A DNA stretch of 64,000 bases from Haloarcula marina (GCF_024218775.1 NZ_CP100404.1:2170001-2234000); one strand, 5' to 3'. Positions 1-7,982 are shown, counted from the stretch's first letter. Numbers and translations: made by a program. The notes: generated from the letters alone by a model not told the origin.

Positions 1-85
1 AGCATACGCCGGATTGGCCGTCCGGCGTGATAAGTCCCGCCGCGAGAGCGGAACCGACTAACCACCGACGCCCCCAGAGAGAGGT

Positions 86-838
86 ATGACTACGGTTGCA
101 GTACTCGCGGACCCGCCAGTAGACGGGTTCGTCCTCCCCGAACTCGCGGCGGGACCGCTCGACGAGTCCGAGGCGTCGGCCCTCTACGCGGCGATGCTCG
201 CGGACGTGTGTCGCGCCATCGAGGCCAGCGGCGCGGACCTCCTCGTCAACTACCGCTCGGCCGATAACGTTCCCGACGGGGTCGACCCCGAAGCGGCGGT
301 CAGCGAGGTGCTGGACGAGGCCCTCGACGCGCCCGCCGAGGCCCGCTACGAGGTGCAGGTCGGGTCGACGTTCGCCGCGCGCGTCGGCAACACGGTCACC
401 CACCTGCTCGAACGCGAGCAAGTGACCACCGCCGCGGCCGTCGAACCGACCGCCGGACTCCTCGCTCGCCAGCAGATAGACAGCGCCGCGATGAAACTCC
501 GCTCGTCGGACGTGGTCCTCGGTCCGGGAACGGACGGCCGCGTCTACTACGCCGGGTTCAGCGCCCCCATCGACTTCGAGGAGGCCTACGCGACGCCCGC
601 CGTCGAGACGCTGGTCGACCGGGCGGCCGACGCCGGGATGCGCGTCGATTTCCTCCCGACCGTCCCGACCGTCGAGACGCCCGCCGACCTGCTGACCGTC
701 GTTCCGTGGCTTCGCGCCCGCCGCCGGGCCGAACGCGTGGTCCCGCCGCGGACGACGACGCTCGTCCAAGAGTTGGGCCTGCGCGTGCGCGACGGCGACG
801 ACGGCCCCGAACTGGTCCGCCAGACCGACAACTCTTAG
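86..838 (+). CDS. DUF2064-like protein (GT-A/nucleotidyltransferase-like fold)
   Basis: A 250-residue cytoplasmic protein of unknown function. The N-terminal beta strand VAVLADPP and the central SSDVVLGPGTDGRVYYAGF segment (near residues 138-157) resemble the DUF2064 family, whose members look like small GT-A-fold nucleotidyl or glycosyl transferases. No signal peptide or membrane segment is visible. The ATG at 86 follows a purine-rich gagaggt stretch that can act as a ribosome binding site. It ends 26 bases before tRNA-Ser. The family call rests on pattern recall, and its substrate is unknown. Confidence 0.6.
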   Translation: MTTVAVLADPPVDGFVLPELAAGPLDESEASALYAAMLADVCRAIEASGADLLVNYRSADNVPDGVDPEAAVSEVLDEALDAPAEARYEVQVGSTFAARVGNTVTHLLEREQVTTAAAVEPTAGLLARQQIDSAAMKLRSSDVVLGPGTDGRVYYAGFSAPIDFEEAYATPAVETLVDRAADAGMRVDFLPTVPTVETPADLLTVVPWLRARRRAERVVPPRTTTLVQELGLRVRDGDDGPELVRQTDNS

Positions 839-864
839 AGGACCCGCCCGGTAGGCGGATTTGC

Positions 865-948
865 GGTGGGGTGGCAGAGCGGCCTATTGCGCCTGCCTTG
901 AAAGCAGGTATCCTCACGGATTCCTGGGTTCAAATCCCAGCCCCACCG
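865..948 (+). tRNA. tRNA-Ser(UGA)
   Basis: A cloverleaf can be folded by eye. The acceptor stem GGTGGGG (865-871) pairs with CCCCACC (941-947), followed by discriminator G, which is usual for archaeal tRNA-Ser. The anticodon stem CCTGC/GCAGG encloses loop CTTGAAA with anticodon TGA. A variable arm (ATCC/GGAT) makes it class II, and the T arm is CTGGG/CCCAG. No CCA is encoded. Two degenerate copies of its 3' end lie immediately downstream. Confidence 0.95.
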
Positions 949-1174
949 CTTCTCTGCGAACGACAGTGAGTAGTGAGCGGTACAACTGGATTTGACCCCT
1001 GGAAGTCGCAGCGCACGAACGGAGTGAGTGTGATCGTCTTCCTCCGGTTCAAATCCCAGCCCCACCGCTTCTGAGGGACCGAACGTGAGTGAAGAGCGGT
1101 GCCCTTGGCGATTTGAACTACGGCAGACCGAACGGAGTGATGTCTGGCATCGAGTTCGAATCCCGGCCCCACCG
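927..1174 (+). repeat. Tandem partial copies of the tRNA-Ser 3' end
   Basis: The 27 bases covering the T arm and acceptor 3' strand of tRNA-Ser (927-953) recur exactly at 1046-1072. A 22-base version with three mismatches is at 1153-1174. The segments between them also share gatttga and cgaacggagtga (1016-1027 and 1129-1140), so the region reads as two imperfect units of about 119 and 107 bases. Such tRNA-tail copies are typical of attachment-site scars left by tRNA-targeting integrative elements. No integrase gene remains nearby. The rest of 949-1374 shows no gene. Confidence 0.75.
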
Positions 1175-1341
1175 TTTTGCTCCGAATAACCGCGCGAGAG
1201 TGGCGCACTCCCAGCCCACAGGGAGTAGTCGACGACAACCGAGACGGTCGACGGTGGCTCACGACCCGCACAGACAGCCACGGTAAGCCGAGCATATCCC
1301 CGTCGAGGGAAACTACAAACCAAGTGAGAGTAATCGGGCGG

Positions 1342-1347
1342 TTTTAA
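1342..1347 (+). promoter_or_regulatory. TATA-like box upstream of the surface protein
   Basis: TTTTAA lies about 28-33 bases before the ATG at 1375, the distance expected for a haloarchaeal leaderless transcript. This supports ATG 1375 over the in-frame GTG at 1357. Confidence 0.5.
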
Positions 1348-1374
1348 GCCGTTGCTGTGGTTCAGCAACACGTG

Positions 1375-2781
1375 ATGCAGCGACTGATTCGGTCCCCCGA
1401 ACACAGCGGTACACAGATACTCGCCGTCGGGATGGTCCTCCTCTTGCTGTCGACGGCCGTCGGAACGGCGGCGGCCGCGCCCCGCCTCTTCGTAAGCGGC
1501 GGGTCCTTAGAGGACAGGACGACCCTCGTCGGCGACGATTTCGACGTGAACGTCACAGTGAAAAACACTGGCTCCGACGGCGGTGCACTCAACGTCGGTA
1601 TCCAGCGAAACGGGTCGAAGATAGCCGAACACCGCGTCGTCGTCCCGAGCGACGAGACGCGGCGGTTCACCGAGACGGTACAGTTCGACGAACCGGGGAA
1701 GTACGTCATCGATGCCGGGAACCGGGAGTTAGGGACGGTACGTGTCCTCCCGGCGGCGGCGTCGGTGGTGAACAACACCGCGACCCATCGGACCGTCGAA
1801 GCGCGCGCTGGGAGCGTGCCGACGACGGAGCCGTACACCTTCTCGTTCCCCGAGTCGAACCACTCCGTCGCGGTCGAATCGTGGACCGTCGAGGCGAACC
1901 AAGAGCAGTTCACCCAGCGGGTGACCACCTACGACGAACCCCTGGCCTCGGAGGCGCAACTCCCGAGTAAGGCGGCGAACGTCGTCGGCGTCGTCACCGT
2001 CGGGTCGACGGGCGGTATCGACGCGGCGACGATGCGCGTCGTCGTGTCCCGCGACGGACTGCGCTCTGCGGGTCTCGACCAGTCCGCGGTCGGTATCTAC
2101 CACCAGAACGGGTCGACGTGGGAGCCGTTGGAGACCACTATCGTGGACCAGCGAACCGACAGCGTCGTCTACGAGGCGCGGGCGACGGACTTCTCGACGT
2201 TCGCCGTCGGCCACATCGAACCGAGCTACGAAATCGTCGACACCTCCTTCGAGTCGCTCGACTCCGAGGCCGGTCAGCGTATCGTCCTCGACGGTGTCGT
2301 GCGGAACGACGGCGGCGTAGCGGGAGAGTACAACGCCACGATGTACGTCAACGACGGCGCGGTGAACGCGACCACAGTCCGGATTCCGGCGGACGACCAG
2401 CGCTCGGTGACGCTCACCCACGACGTTACCGAGGCGGGGACCTACGAGATTCGACTCAACGGTGAGGACGCGGGGAGCCTCGTCATCAGCAGTAGTCAGG
2501 TCGCGACGGAGACGGTGACGGCGACGCCAGCCTCCGGTGAACAGACAGAGACGGGCGGTACGGACTCCGTCGAATCGGCCACGGCGACGCCCGCACAGAA
2601 CGTCGAGGACCCGAACGGCGTGCTTCCCGCGGGCGTGCCGCCGACCGTCGCGGGTATCGACACCCGCTATCTCGCCGGGGGCGTCGGCGTCGCCCTCGTC
2701 GTGTTCTTCGGCGTCGTCCTCCTCCTGCGGCGCGGGAACGGCGGTAGCGGCGGGAACACCGGCGGGTTCGACCAACTCTGA
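1375..2781 (+). CDS. Secreted, membrane-anchored surface protein with CARDB-like domains
   Basis: About 468 residues. An N-terminal signal peptide is visible (hydrophobic LAVGMVLLLLSTAVGTAAAA). An Ig-like/CARDB-type domain follows (VNVTVKNTGSDGGALNV), then a central region reminiscent of the PGF-pre-PGF domain and a second CARDB-like repeat (VVRNDGGVAGEYNATMYVN). A Thr/Glu-rich linker leads to one C-terminal transmembrane helix (LAGGVGVALVVFFGVVLLLRR) and a Gly-rich tail. Several N-x-S/T sites suggest N-glycosylation of the extracytoplasmic part. It probably sits in the cell envelope. Ligand and role are unknown. GTG 1357 is a less likely start. Confidence 0.8.
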   Translation: MQRLIRSPEHSGTQILAVGMVLLLLSTAVGTAAAAPRLFVSGGSLEDRTTLVGDDFDVNVTVKNTGSDGGALNVGIQRNGSKIAEHRVVVPSDETRRFTETVQFDEPGKYVIDAGNRELGTVRVLPAAASVVNNTATHRTVEARAGSVPTTEPYTFSFPESNHSVAVESWTVEANQEQFTQRVTTYDEPLASEAQLPSKAANVVGVVTVGSTGGIDAATMRVVVSRDGLRSAGLDQSAVGIYHQNGSTWEPLETTIVDQRTDSVVYEARATDFSTFAVGHIEPSYEIVDTSFESLDSEAGQRIVLDGVVRNDGGVAGEYNATMYVNDGAVNATTVRIPADDQRSVTLTHDVTEAGTYEIRLNGEDAGSLVISSSQVATETVTATPASGEQTETGGTDSVESATATPAQNVEDPNGVLPAGVPPTVAGIDTRYLAGGVGVALVVFFGVVLLLRRGNGGSGGNTGGFDQL

Positions 2782-2842
2782 CGGACGCTGCGAAGGACGC
2801 CGGAGAGCAATCCTTTTTGTGTCGGTGTTCCCAGAGTCGGGT

Positions 2843-3142
2843 ATGGACTGGCCGCACGACCCAGACGGTGAAGAGGGCAGCGAAGGCCGACGGAAGTACG
2901 GGCACGCCGTCCTCGCGAAGAAGATAGACGAAGACGAGGACTTCCCGCTGACGGCCGCGGAGTACGTCGAGCAGTACGGGGACCACCCCGTCCGTATCGA
3001 CTACGAGACGGTCGTCAGCGTCGAGGAAATCTTCGAACACGTCGACCAAGACGAGTTCGAGGACTTCCCGGACTTCCACAAGGCTCTCGGCCGAGCGCTC
3101 CGCGAGGCGGACCTGTGGCCGTACCGCCTCCAACACGCCTGA
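2843..3142 (+). CDS. DUF5785-like haloarchaeal protein
   Basis: A small acidic 99-residue protein beginning MDWPHDPDGEEGSEGRRKYG. This start and length match what I recall of the haloarchaeal DUF5785 family. It has no cysteine cluster, signal peptide or membrane segment, and its function is unknown. The ATG at 2843 is preceded by a TTTTTGTG-type AT-rich element about 27 bases upstream, consistent with leaderless transcription, so the much longer upstream open frame is not used. Confidence 0.65.
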   Translation: MDWPHDPDGEEGSEGRRKYGHAVLAKKIDEDEDFPLTAAEYVEQYGDHPVRIDYETVVSVEEIFEHVDQDEFEDFPDFHKALGRALREADLWPYRLQHA

Positions 3143-3213
3143 GCGGGCGAGCAGATTCTCACGTGGTGTGTGCCCACGACACATACTTGTAGCGGTGCGT
3201 TGTATCATTTCGT

Positions 3214-3546
3214 ATGGCGACACGAAGCACCGATACGCGCCCGGACGAACTCCCGGAGTCGGTCGTCGCCGACCTCTTGGCGACCGAGAGTCGACGAGCG
3301 GCCCTCTCCGTCCTGTATGACCGCGGTTCGCCGATGGTCGTCGAGGACCTCGCGACGGCCATCGTCGCCAGAGAACGGCGGGTTCCCGAGTCGGCAGTTC
3401 CGGCGGCGGACCGCGACGCGATGCGCGAGGAACTGTACACCGAACACATCCCGAAACTGACAGCGACGGGCGTCGTCGAGTACGACTCGATGGTCGGCAC
3501 CGTCGAACTCGCTCGGCGAGATGTCGCAGAGCGAGGCCGGTCGTAA
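3214..3546 (+). CDS. Winged-helix DNA-binding protein (DUF7344-like)
   Basis: 110 residues. The segment ADLLATESRRAALSVLYDRG followed by MVVEDLATAIVARE is the helix-turn-helix start of the haloarchaeal winged-helix family (DUF7344-like), and LTATGVVEYDSMVGTVEL gives the wing. It is probably a transcription regulator or membrane-signal adaptor, with unknown targets. It stands alone between the DUF5785-like gene and GTP cyclohydrolase III. Confidence 0.65.
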   Translation: MATRSTDTRPDELPESVVADLLATESRRAALSVLYDRGSPMVVEDLATAIVARERRVPESAVPAADRDAMREELYTEHIPKLTATGVVEYDSMVGTVELARRDVAERGRS

Positions 3547-3595
3547 GCGGATTCCGACAGACCAATAGCTTTCGACCGCAAATTGCCGGTTGACA

Positions 3596-4357
3596 GTGAC
3601 GAATACGCAGGTCACCCACATCCAAATCGACAACTACGGGCCGTGGACCGTGACGCCGGAGCCACGACGCGAAGTGGACCTTCAGACCCTCCAGTCACGA
3701 CTGTACGCGGACCTCGCCCAACTCATCGGAAATCGGGACGGCTACATCTTTTTCTCTCGTTTCGATAATATGATTGCCGTCACGAACGGCCTCGACGAGG
3801 CCGACCACGCCCAGATTCAGGAATCCGTCGGCAACCGCTATCCGGTGACGATGAGTCTCTCCGTCGCCACCGGGACGACGCCCGTCTCGGCGTTGGGAAC
3901 CGCCACCGAGCAACTACAGGAGGCCGGGAGCGCACAGGACGACGGGCGGCGAGAAGTCCTCCGCGGACAGACCATCGCCGACCAGTTCCGAACCGAGACC
4001 GACCTCCAGTTCGCGCACTTCGACGTCGACGACGCCACCGGGAAGTACACCGACCAACTCAACGAGTTCGACACGTTCATCCAGATAGAACAGGGCTACG
4101 CCGCGCTGATGAAGTACATGCGCGAGGCCCACGACTCGCTCTCCTTCTTCGTCGGCGGCGACAACGTCATCGCCGTCTGTCCAGACTTGGGCGAACCGGA
4201 GTATCAGGACGCCATCGAACACGTCCGCGAATCCGTCGACGTCGAACTGAAGGTCGGCGTCGGCCGCGGCCGTATCGCCTCGGACGCGGGGATGGACGCG
4301 AAACACGCGCTGGAGACGTGCCGGGCGACAGGCGAGACGGTGACTATCGCCGACTGA
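3596..4357 (+). CDS. arfA: GTP cyclohydrolase III (archaeal type)
   Basis: Hydrolyses GTP to the 5-formylamino-pyrimidine ribonucleotide (FAPy), the first step of archaeal riboflavin and F420 synthesis. The protein starts MTNTQVTHIQIDNYGPWTVT, the conserved N terminus of the family. It contains two ferredoxin-like GGDEF-related halves: FFSRFDNMIAVTNG near residue 55 and SFFVGGDNVIAVCPDLGE near residue 185. The GTG at 3596 is preferred over the TTG at 3590 because it matches this N terminus. The next pathway enzyme of known type (reductase, 57683-58348) lies elsewhere in the window, so the pathway genes are scattered. Confidence 0.9.
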   Translation: MTNTQVTHIQIDNYGPWTVTPEPRREVDLQTLQSRLYADLAQLIGNRDGYIFFSRFDNMIAVTNGLDEADHAQIQESVGNRYPVTMSLSVATGTTPVSALGTATEQLQEAGSAQDDGRREVLRGQTIADQFRTETDLQFAHFDVDDATGKYTDQLNEFDTFIQIEQGYAALMKYMREAHDSLSFFVGGDNVIAVCPDLGEPEYQDAIEHVRESVDVELKVGVGRGRIASDAGMDAKHALETCRATGETVTIAD

Positions 4358-4404
4358 GCGGCATTGGTATTAGTCACCACACAACATAAGCGTGGTGCAG
4401 GTAG

Positions 4405-4410
4405 CTTTTA
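4405..4410 (+). promoter_or_regulatory. TATA box of the CBS-zinc ribbon gene
   Basis: CTTTTA is 26-31 bases before ATG 4436. The spacing implies a leaderless transcript starting at that ATG and argues against the GTG at 4421. Confidence 0.5.
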
Positions 4411-4435
4411 GAACGACCGTGTGATACATTCACAC

Positions 4436-5017
4436 ATGAACGAACCGGTATCCGTTCGGGAGGTGATGAATCGGGAGTACGTCGGTGCGAGTGAGTCTGA
4501 CACCCTCCACGAGACGGCGGAACTCCTCGTCCGTGAGGAGGAACGGGCCGCCGTGGTCCTCCGCGGAACGGACCCGATTGGCGTCGTCAAACAGGCGGAC
4601 ATCCTCGCACACGTCGTCGAGGGCGAGGCATTGGCGTCGTCGACGGTCGGCGACGTGATGAGCGACGCCGTGCCATCGCTCTCGCCAGACGCGGGCCTGC
4701 CGGAGGCACGCGACCAACTGGTCGCGTGGTCGACGTCGTGGGCGCTGGTGACCGAAGACGGTGACCTGTTGGGGACCCTCACCGAACACGATATTCTCGC
4801 CGCGGCACGCATGGAGGGCGATGTGACAGAAGCGACGACCCCCATCGAAGACCAGACGCAGATAGCGACGACCGGACAGGCGGCGACCACGGGCGGCGAG
4901 ACTGCCGCCGACGACTCCTTCGAGGAACAGGGCATCTGCTCGGCTTGCGGGACTTTCACGCGGAACCTCGCGTCCTTCAACGGCCAGTTGCTCTGTACCG
5001 ACTGTCGGGACGTGTAG
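4436..5017 (+). CDS. CBS-pair protein with C-terminal zinc ribbon
   Basis: About 193 residues. Two CBS motifs come first (VREVMNREYVGASESDTLHE, then TVGDVMSDAVPSLSPDAGL), ending LLGTLTEHDILAAA. A Thr/Ala-rich linker follows, then a zinc ribbon with CSACG and CTDC pairs. CBS pairs usually bind adenine nucleotides and act as energy or redox sensors. The zinc ribbon suggests a protein or nucleic-acid partner. Such CBS-ZR proteins are common in archaea, but the regulated target is not evident here. ATG 4436 is chosen on TATA spacing. Confidence 0.8.
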   Translation: MNEPVSVREVMNREYVGASESDTLHETAELLVREEERAAVVLRGTDPIGVVKQADILAHVVEGEALASSTVGDVMSDAVPSLSPDAGLPEARDQLVAWSTSWALVTEDGDLLGTLTEHDILAAARMEGDVTEATTPIEDQTQIATTGQAATTGGETAADDSFEEQGICSACGTFTRNLASFNGQLLCTDCRDV

Positions 5018-5065
5018 ACCCGCCGCGGCGGCAACTGTTTTGCGCCAGGCCGACGGAGTAGTCGT

Positions 5066-5533
5066 GTGGAGATCTCCCCCGCGACGACCGACGACGTGGA
5101 CGCTATCGTCGACCTCTGGGTCGAACTCGCCCGCGATCAGCAAGCCGTCGGGTCACACCTGCTGGCCGAGGGGAACCGTCCCGCCGTCCGCGAGGCCGTC
5201 GCCCAGCGACTCGTCACCGACGACGTCTTTCTCGCGACCGTCGACGACGCTATAGTCGGATTCGTCATGGTCACCATCGAACGCGGCCGCTACCGACAGT
5301 CGGTCACCCGCGGCCTCGTCGAGAACATCTTCGTCGAACCGGCCTATCGAGACGCGGGTATCGGCGGTGCGCTCCTCCGGCGGGCCGAACGCGCCCTCAC
5401 CGACGCCGGGGCCGATGTCGTCTCACTCGAAGTGATGGCCGACAACGACGCGGCCCGGCGCTTCTACGCCGACCACGGGTACGCGCCTCACCGCGTGACG
5501 CTGGAAAAGCCGACAGAAAACGATACCCTCTAA
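5066..5533 (+). CDS. GNAT family N-acetyltransferase
   Basis: 155 residues with a single GNAT domain. The acetyl-CoA-binding motif A is seen in NIFVEPAYRDAGIGGALLRR (Q/RxxGxG/A-type loop) and motif B in SLEVMADNDAARRFYADHGY. The start is a GTG at 5066. The acceptor substrate (protein N terminus, lysine, amine or metabolite) cannot be told from sequence. It ends about 30 bases before tRNA-Thr. Confidence 0.85.
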   Translation: MEISPATTDDVDAIVDLWVELARDQQAVGSHLLAEGNRPAVREAVAQRLVTDDVFLATVDDAIVGFVMVTIERGRYRQSVTRGLVENIFVEPAYRDAGIGGALLRRAERALTDAGADVVSLEVMADNDAARRFYADHGYAPHRVTLEKPTENDTL

Positions 5534-5563
5534 ATGGTCCCCCCACAACGAACGAATGCGAGC

Positions 5564-5637
5564 GCCAGGGGAGCTTGGGTGGTCCAAGCACTCGACTTGT
5601 AATCGAGAGTTCGTGGGTTCAAATCCCACCCCTGGCT
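5564..5637 (+). tRNA. tRNA-Thr(UGU)
   Basis: A 74-base class I tRNA. The acceptor GCCAGGG (5564-5570) pairs with CCCTGGC (5630-5636), with discriminator T. The anticodon stem CTCGA/TCGAG encloses CTTGTAA with anticodon TGT. The T arm is GTGGG/CCCAC with loop TTCAAAT. No CCA is encoded. Unlike tRNA-Ser upstream, no duplicated tail follows. Confidence 0.95.
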
Positions 5638-5716
5638 CTCTTCTCTCGAACGAACCGAACGGGTGTGTGCCGAACACTGACGTGGGCTTATACCCTTCCA
5701 GCCCCTACCGAAAAGC

Positions 5717-6124
5717 ATGAGCGAACAAGCGGGCGACCTCCCCGAAAACGACGCGGAGTGGCGCGAGATGCTGACCGACGAGGAGTACACTATCCTTCGG
5801 GAAGCCGGGACGGAACCGCGGTTCAGTAGCGACCTGCTGGACGTGAAAGACGACGGCGTATTCACCTGTGCGGGATGCGGAGCGGAACTGTTCGACAGCG
5901 ACGAGAAATTCGACTCCGAAACCGGATGGCCGAGTTTCTGGGACGTGTACGACGACGGCACCGTCGAGACGCGACTGGACGAGAGCCACGGGATGCGCCG
6001 GACCGAAGTCGTCTGTGCCAACTGCGGCGGCCACCTCGGACACGTCTTCGACGACGGACCGGAACCGACCGGGAAGCGCTACTGCATCAACGGCGCGGCG
6101 TTGGACTTCGAAGCCGACGAGTGA
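5717..6124 (+). CDS. msrB: Peptide-methionine (R)-S-oxide reductase
   Basis: Reduces the R epimer of methionine sulfoxide in oxidised proteins. The 135-residue length is normal for MsrB. Zinc-binding cysteines are at about 51/54 (CAGC) and 100/103 (CANC), the signature HLGHVFDDGP follows, and the catalytic cysteine is Cys123 in RYCIN. The enzyme is cytoplasmic and normally recharged by thioredoxin. A thioredoxin reductase lies at 56223-57275 and a glutaredoxin-like gene directly downstream on the other strand. Confidence 0.93.
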   Translation: MSEQAGDLPENDAEWREMLTDEEYTILREAGTEPRFSSDLLDVKDDGVFTCAGCGAELFDSDEKFDSETGWPSFWDVYDDGTVETRLDESHGMRRTEVVCANCGGHLGHVFDDGPEPTGKRYCINGAALDFEADE

Positions 6125-6151
6125 CGACTTCGGCGAGACCAACCGCCCCCG

Positions 6152-6391
6152 TCAGGCGTAGGTCGCGTTGGCGAACTCCAGAATCCGTTCGGACTCCGCC
6201 ATCGTGACGCCGTACTCGTCGTCGACGAGGACCGGGACGCCGCGCTGTCCGGAGACGCGCTTGACCTCGTCGCGGTCCGAATGGAGGGCGTCGACCCAGA
6301 TGCTCTCGTAGTCGACGTCGAGTTCGTCCAGTCGGTCCGCCACCTTCTCGCAGTACGGACAGCCGTCCAGTTGGTAGAGCGTGCGAGTCAC
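6152..6391 (-). CDS. Glutaredoxin-like (GST N-terminal domain) protein
   Basis: About 79 residues with a thioredoxin fold. The redox motif CPYC comes right after the first strand (RTLYQLDGCPYC), and the cis-proline loop GVPVLVDDEYGVTMAES follows. The length matches a minimal glutaredoxin/GST-N domain. GTG at 6391 is chosen because the protein then begins MTRTLYQLDG. An ATG 27 bases upstream would add an Arg-rich stretch. It is convergent with msrB, which fits a thiol-redox role, but the substrate is unknown. Confidence 0.85.
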   Translation of the reverse strand: MTRTLYQLDGCPYCEKVADRLDELDVDYESIWVDALHSDRDEVKRVSGQRGVPVLVDDEYGVTMAESERILEFANATYA

Positions 6392-6475
6392 GACCCTACG
6401 TAGGGCGTCGCGACTCAAAGGAAGTTGCGGTCAGGGGTGACGGGAAAACGGAATCGAAAAGTCCGCGACCGTGGC

Positions 6476-6940
6476 TTACTCGTACAGCCAGGTCTCGTCG
6501 ACGCTCTCCCAGTCGACGAGTTCGTCCTCGTCGAAGAAGAGGTCGATTTCGCGCTCGTTCGCGCCCTCGTCCTCGTGGTCGGAGCCGTGGATGACGTTCC
6601 GACCGAGGTCGAGACCGTAGTCGCCGCGGATGGTCCCCGGCGCGGACTCGGCGGGGTCCGTCTCGCCCATCATGTTTCGGACCTGTCGGGTCGCGTCCTG
6701 TCCTTCCCAGACCATCGCGAAGACGGGGCCGGACGTGATGAAGTCGACCAGACCGTCGAAGAACGGCTTGTCGGCGTGCTCGCCGTAGTGTTCCTCGGCG
6801 AGGTCCTGGTCGATTTGCATGAACTTCCCGCCGACCATCTTCAGACCGCGGTCCTCGAACCGGGAGACGATGTCGCCGATGAGGCCGCGCTGGACGCCGT
6901 CGGGCTTGACCATCACGAAGGTGCGCTCGTAGTCGGACAT
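6476..6940 (-). CDS. ndk: Nucleoside diphosphate kinase
   Basis: Transfers phosphate from ATP to NDPs through a phosphohistidine. 154 residues, family-typical. The catalytic NVIHGSD motif puts the active His at 118, and the N-terminal [15 protein letters not shown] is conserved. The start ATG overlaps the last base of the rpl24e stop codon, so it is the fourth gene of the rpl7ae-rps28e-rpl24e-ndk operon and is probably translationally coupled. The acidic surface ([20 protein letters not shown]) is typical of halophilic NDK. Confidence 0.95.
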   Translation of the reverse strand: MSDYERTFVMVKPDGVQRGLIGDIVSRFEDRGLKMVGGKFMQIDQDLAEEHYGEHADKPFFDGLVDFITSGPVFAMVWEGQDATRQVRNMMGETDPAESAPGTIRGDYGLDLGRNVIHGSDHEDEGANEREIDLFFDEDELVDWESVDETWLYE

Positions 6941-7284
6941 CAGGCTTCAGCCTCCTCGGCTTCTTCCTCGTCGTCCTCCTCGGCGGCTTCCGACTCGGCG
7001 TCTTCGTCGGCTTCCTCGACTTCCTCGGACACGTCGTCGGCCTCGGGTTCCTCGGGCTCTTCGTCGACCGCGTCCTCGTCTGCGGTTTCGGTTTCCGCCA
7101 CCGGCTTGCTGGCGCGGCCAGCCTCGGTCCAGTTGAGGTTACGGGCCTCGCGGCCGAGGTCCGCGTTGTTCTCGCACTTCGAGGAGCAGAAGTGGGTGGT
7201 GGAACCGTCGTTGCGGACGAGCATCGTGCCCGTGCCGGGCTCGATGTCGGCGCCGCAGTAGTCGCATTCTCGGGTTCGCGGCAT
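6940..7284 (-). CDS. rpl24e: 50S ribosomal protein L24e with long acidic tail
   Basis: The core of about 60 residues has the zinc ribbon CDYC (Cys7/10) and CSSKC (Cys33/37) of L24e. The remaining ~52 residues (from about 62 to 114) are almost entirely Glu, Asp, Ala and Ser. From memory, L24e in related organisms is about 60-70 residues, so the tail is an unusual extension, probably disordered. The frame stays open with no frameshift up to ndk, so it is genuine coding sequence. Start ATG 7284 lies 3 bases after the rps28e stop. Confidence 0.92.
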   Translation of the reverse strand: MPRTRECDYCGADIEPGTGTMLVRNDGSTTHFCSSKCENNADLGREARNLNWTEAGRASKPVAETETADEDAVDEEPEEPEADDVSEEVEEADEDAESEAAEEDDEEEAEEAEA

Positions 7285-7286
7285 CG

Positions 7287-7514
7287 TTACTGCCCCCCGA
7301 TGGAGTCGGCCTCGCGGGCCGTCTCGCGGAGCTGGAGCACGTCGCCCTCGCGGACGGGACCCAGCACGTTTCGGGTGATGATGCGCCCCTGATTCTCGCC
7401 CTCGCGGATGCGGCACTTGACCTGCATGGCCTCGCCGTGCATCCCCGTTTTGCCGACAATCTCGATGACTTCGGCGGGCGTGGAGCCGCTTCCTTCGGAT
7501 TCCTCAGCACTCAT
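7287..7514 (-). CDS. rps28e: 30S ribosomal protein S28e
   Basis: A 75-residue protein of the small subunit head and mRNA exit region. It shows the S28e signature [20 protein letters not shown] and ends [14 protein letters not shown] short Ser/Glu-rich N terminus precedes the OB-like fold. It is second in the rpl7ae operon, 11 bases after rpl7ae. Confidence 0.95.
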   Translation of the reverse strand: MSAEESEGSGSTPAEVIEIVGKTGMHGEAMQVKCRIREGENQGRIITRNVLGPVREGDVLQLRETAREADSIGGQ

Positions 7515-7525
7515 CCGTGGTCACC

Positions 7526-7888
7526 TCAGCGAAGCTCCTCGACCTTCGCGGCGATGTCCTCGACGTCGGCCTCGGCCTCGCCGGAATCGACGATGGCGGC
7601 GGCGGCGGAGCCGACTTCGAGCCCAGCGGCGTGGCCCAGGTCGTCCTGCTGCTCGACGAAGATGAAGGGGACGCCCTTCTCGTCGGCGAGTTCCGGGATG
7701 TGCATGACGATTTCCTCGGGCTGAACGTCTTCGGCGACGAAGACGAGTTCCGCGGAGCCGCGCTCGACGGCCTTGGTCGTCTCGTTGGTTCCCTTCTTTA
7801 CGCTTCCTGTATCTCGTGCGACTTCCAGCGCCTCGAGGGCGTCGTCCTCGAGGTCGGCCGGAACGTCGAAATCTACGTACACTGGCAT
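7526..7888 (-). CDS. rpl7ae: Ribosomal protein L7Ae (kink-turn binding)
   Basis: A 120-residue RNA-binding protein of the large subunit. In archaea it is also a core subunit of box C/D and H/ACA RNPs and of RNase P. The k-turn-binding motif [23 protein letters not shown] and the hydrophobic specificity loop [16 protein letters not shown] are present. Start [10 protein letters not shown] at 7888 is chosen because a strong GGAGGTGA lies about 9 bases upstream. The ATG 12 bases earlier would place the site too close. It heads the operon, and its leader region is palindromic (separate entry). Confidence 0.95.
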   Translation of the reverse strand: MPVYVDFDVPADLEDDALEALEVARDTGSVKKGTNETTKAVERGSAELVFVAEDVQPEEIVMHIPELADEKGVPFIFVEQQDDLGHAAGLEVGSAAAAIVDSGEAEADVEDIAAKVEELR

Positions 7889-7933
7889 TTGTATGTTCAC
7901 CTCCTGCGCGCGGGCTCAGGCTCCCCCGCCGTT

Positions 7934-7982
7934 CGCGGGAATTCCCGCGGCACACCCCGTCGGTGTGCGCTGTCCTATAAAG
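7934..7982 (-). promoter_or_regulatory. rpl7ae promoter and palindromic leader
   Basis: On the minus strand a TATA box (complement of CTATAAAG, 7975-7982) is followed by two perfect inverted repeats. GCACACC/GGTGTGC with a 5-base loop covers 7950-7968, and the 16-base palindrome CGCGGGAATTCCCGCG covers 7934-7949. The expected transcript start near 7952 lies at the boundary between them. They could act as DNA operators or as leader RNA hairpins. The remaining bases to 8164 (upstream of tmcA) hold no recognisable gene. Confidence 0.6.

Noticed and set aside
927-1174. Repeats near tRNA-Ser as a CRISPR array
   Set aside because: Only three copies, one degenerate, and the repeats match the tRNA 3' end instead of a CRISPR repeat. 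No cas genes are present.
4421-4435. Upstream GTG start for the CBS-zinc ribbon gene
   Set aside because: The TATA box at 4405-4410 is too close to that GTG but correctly placed for ATG 4436.
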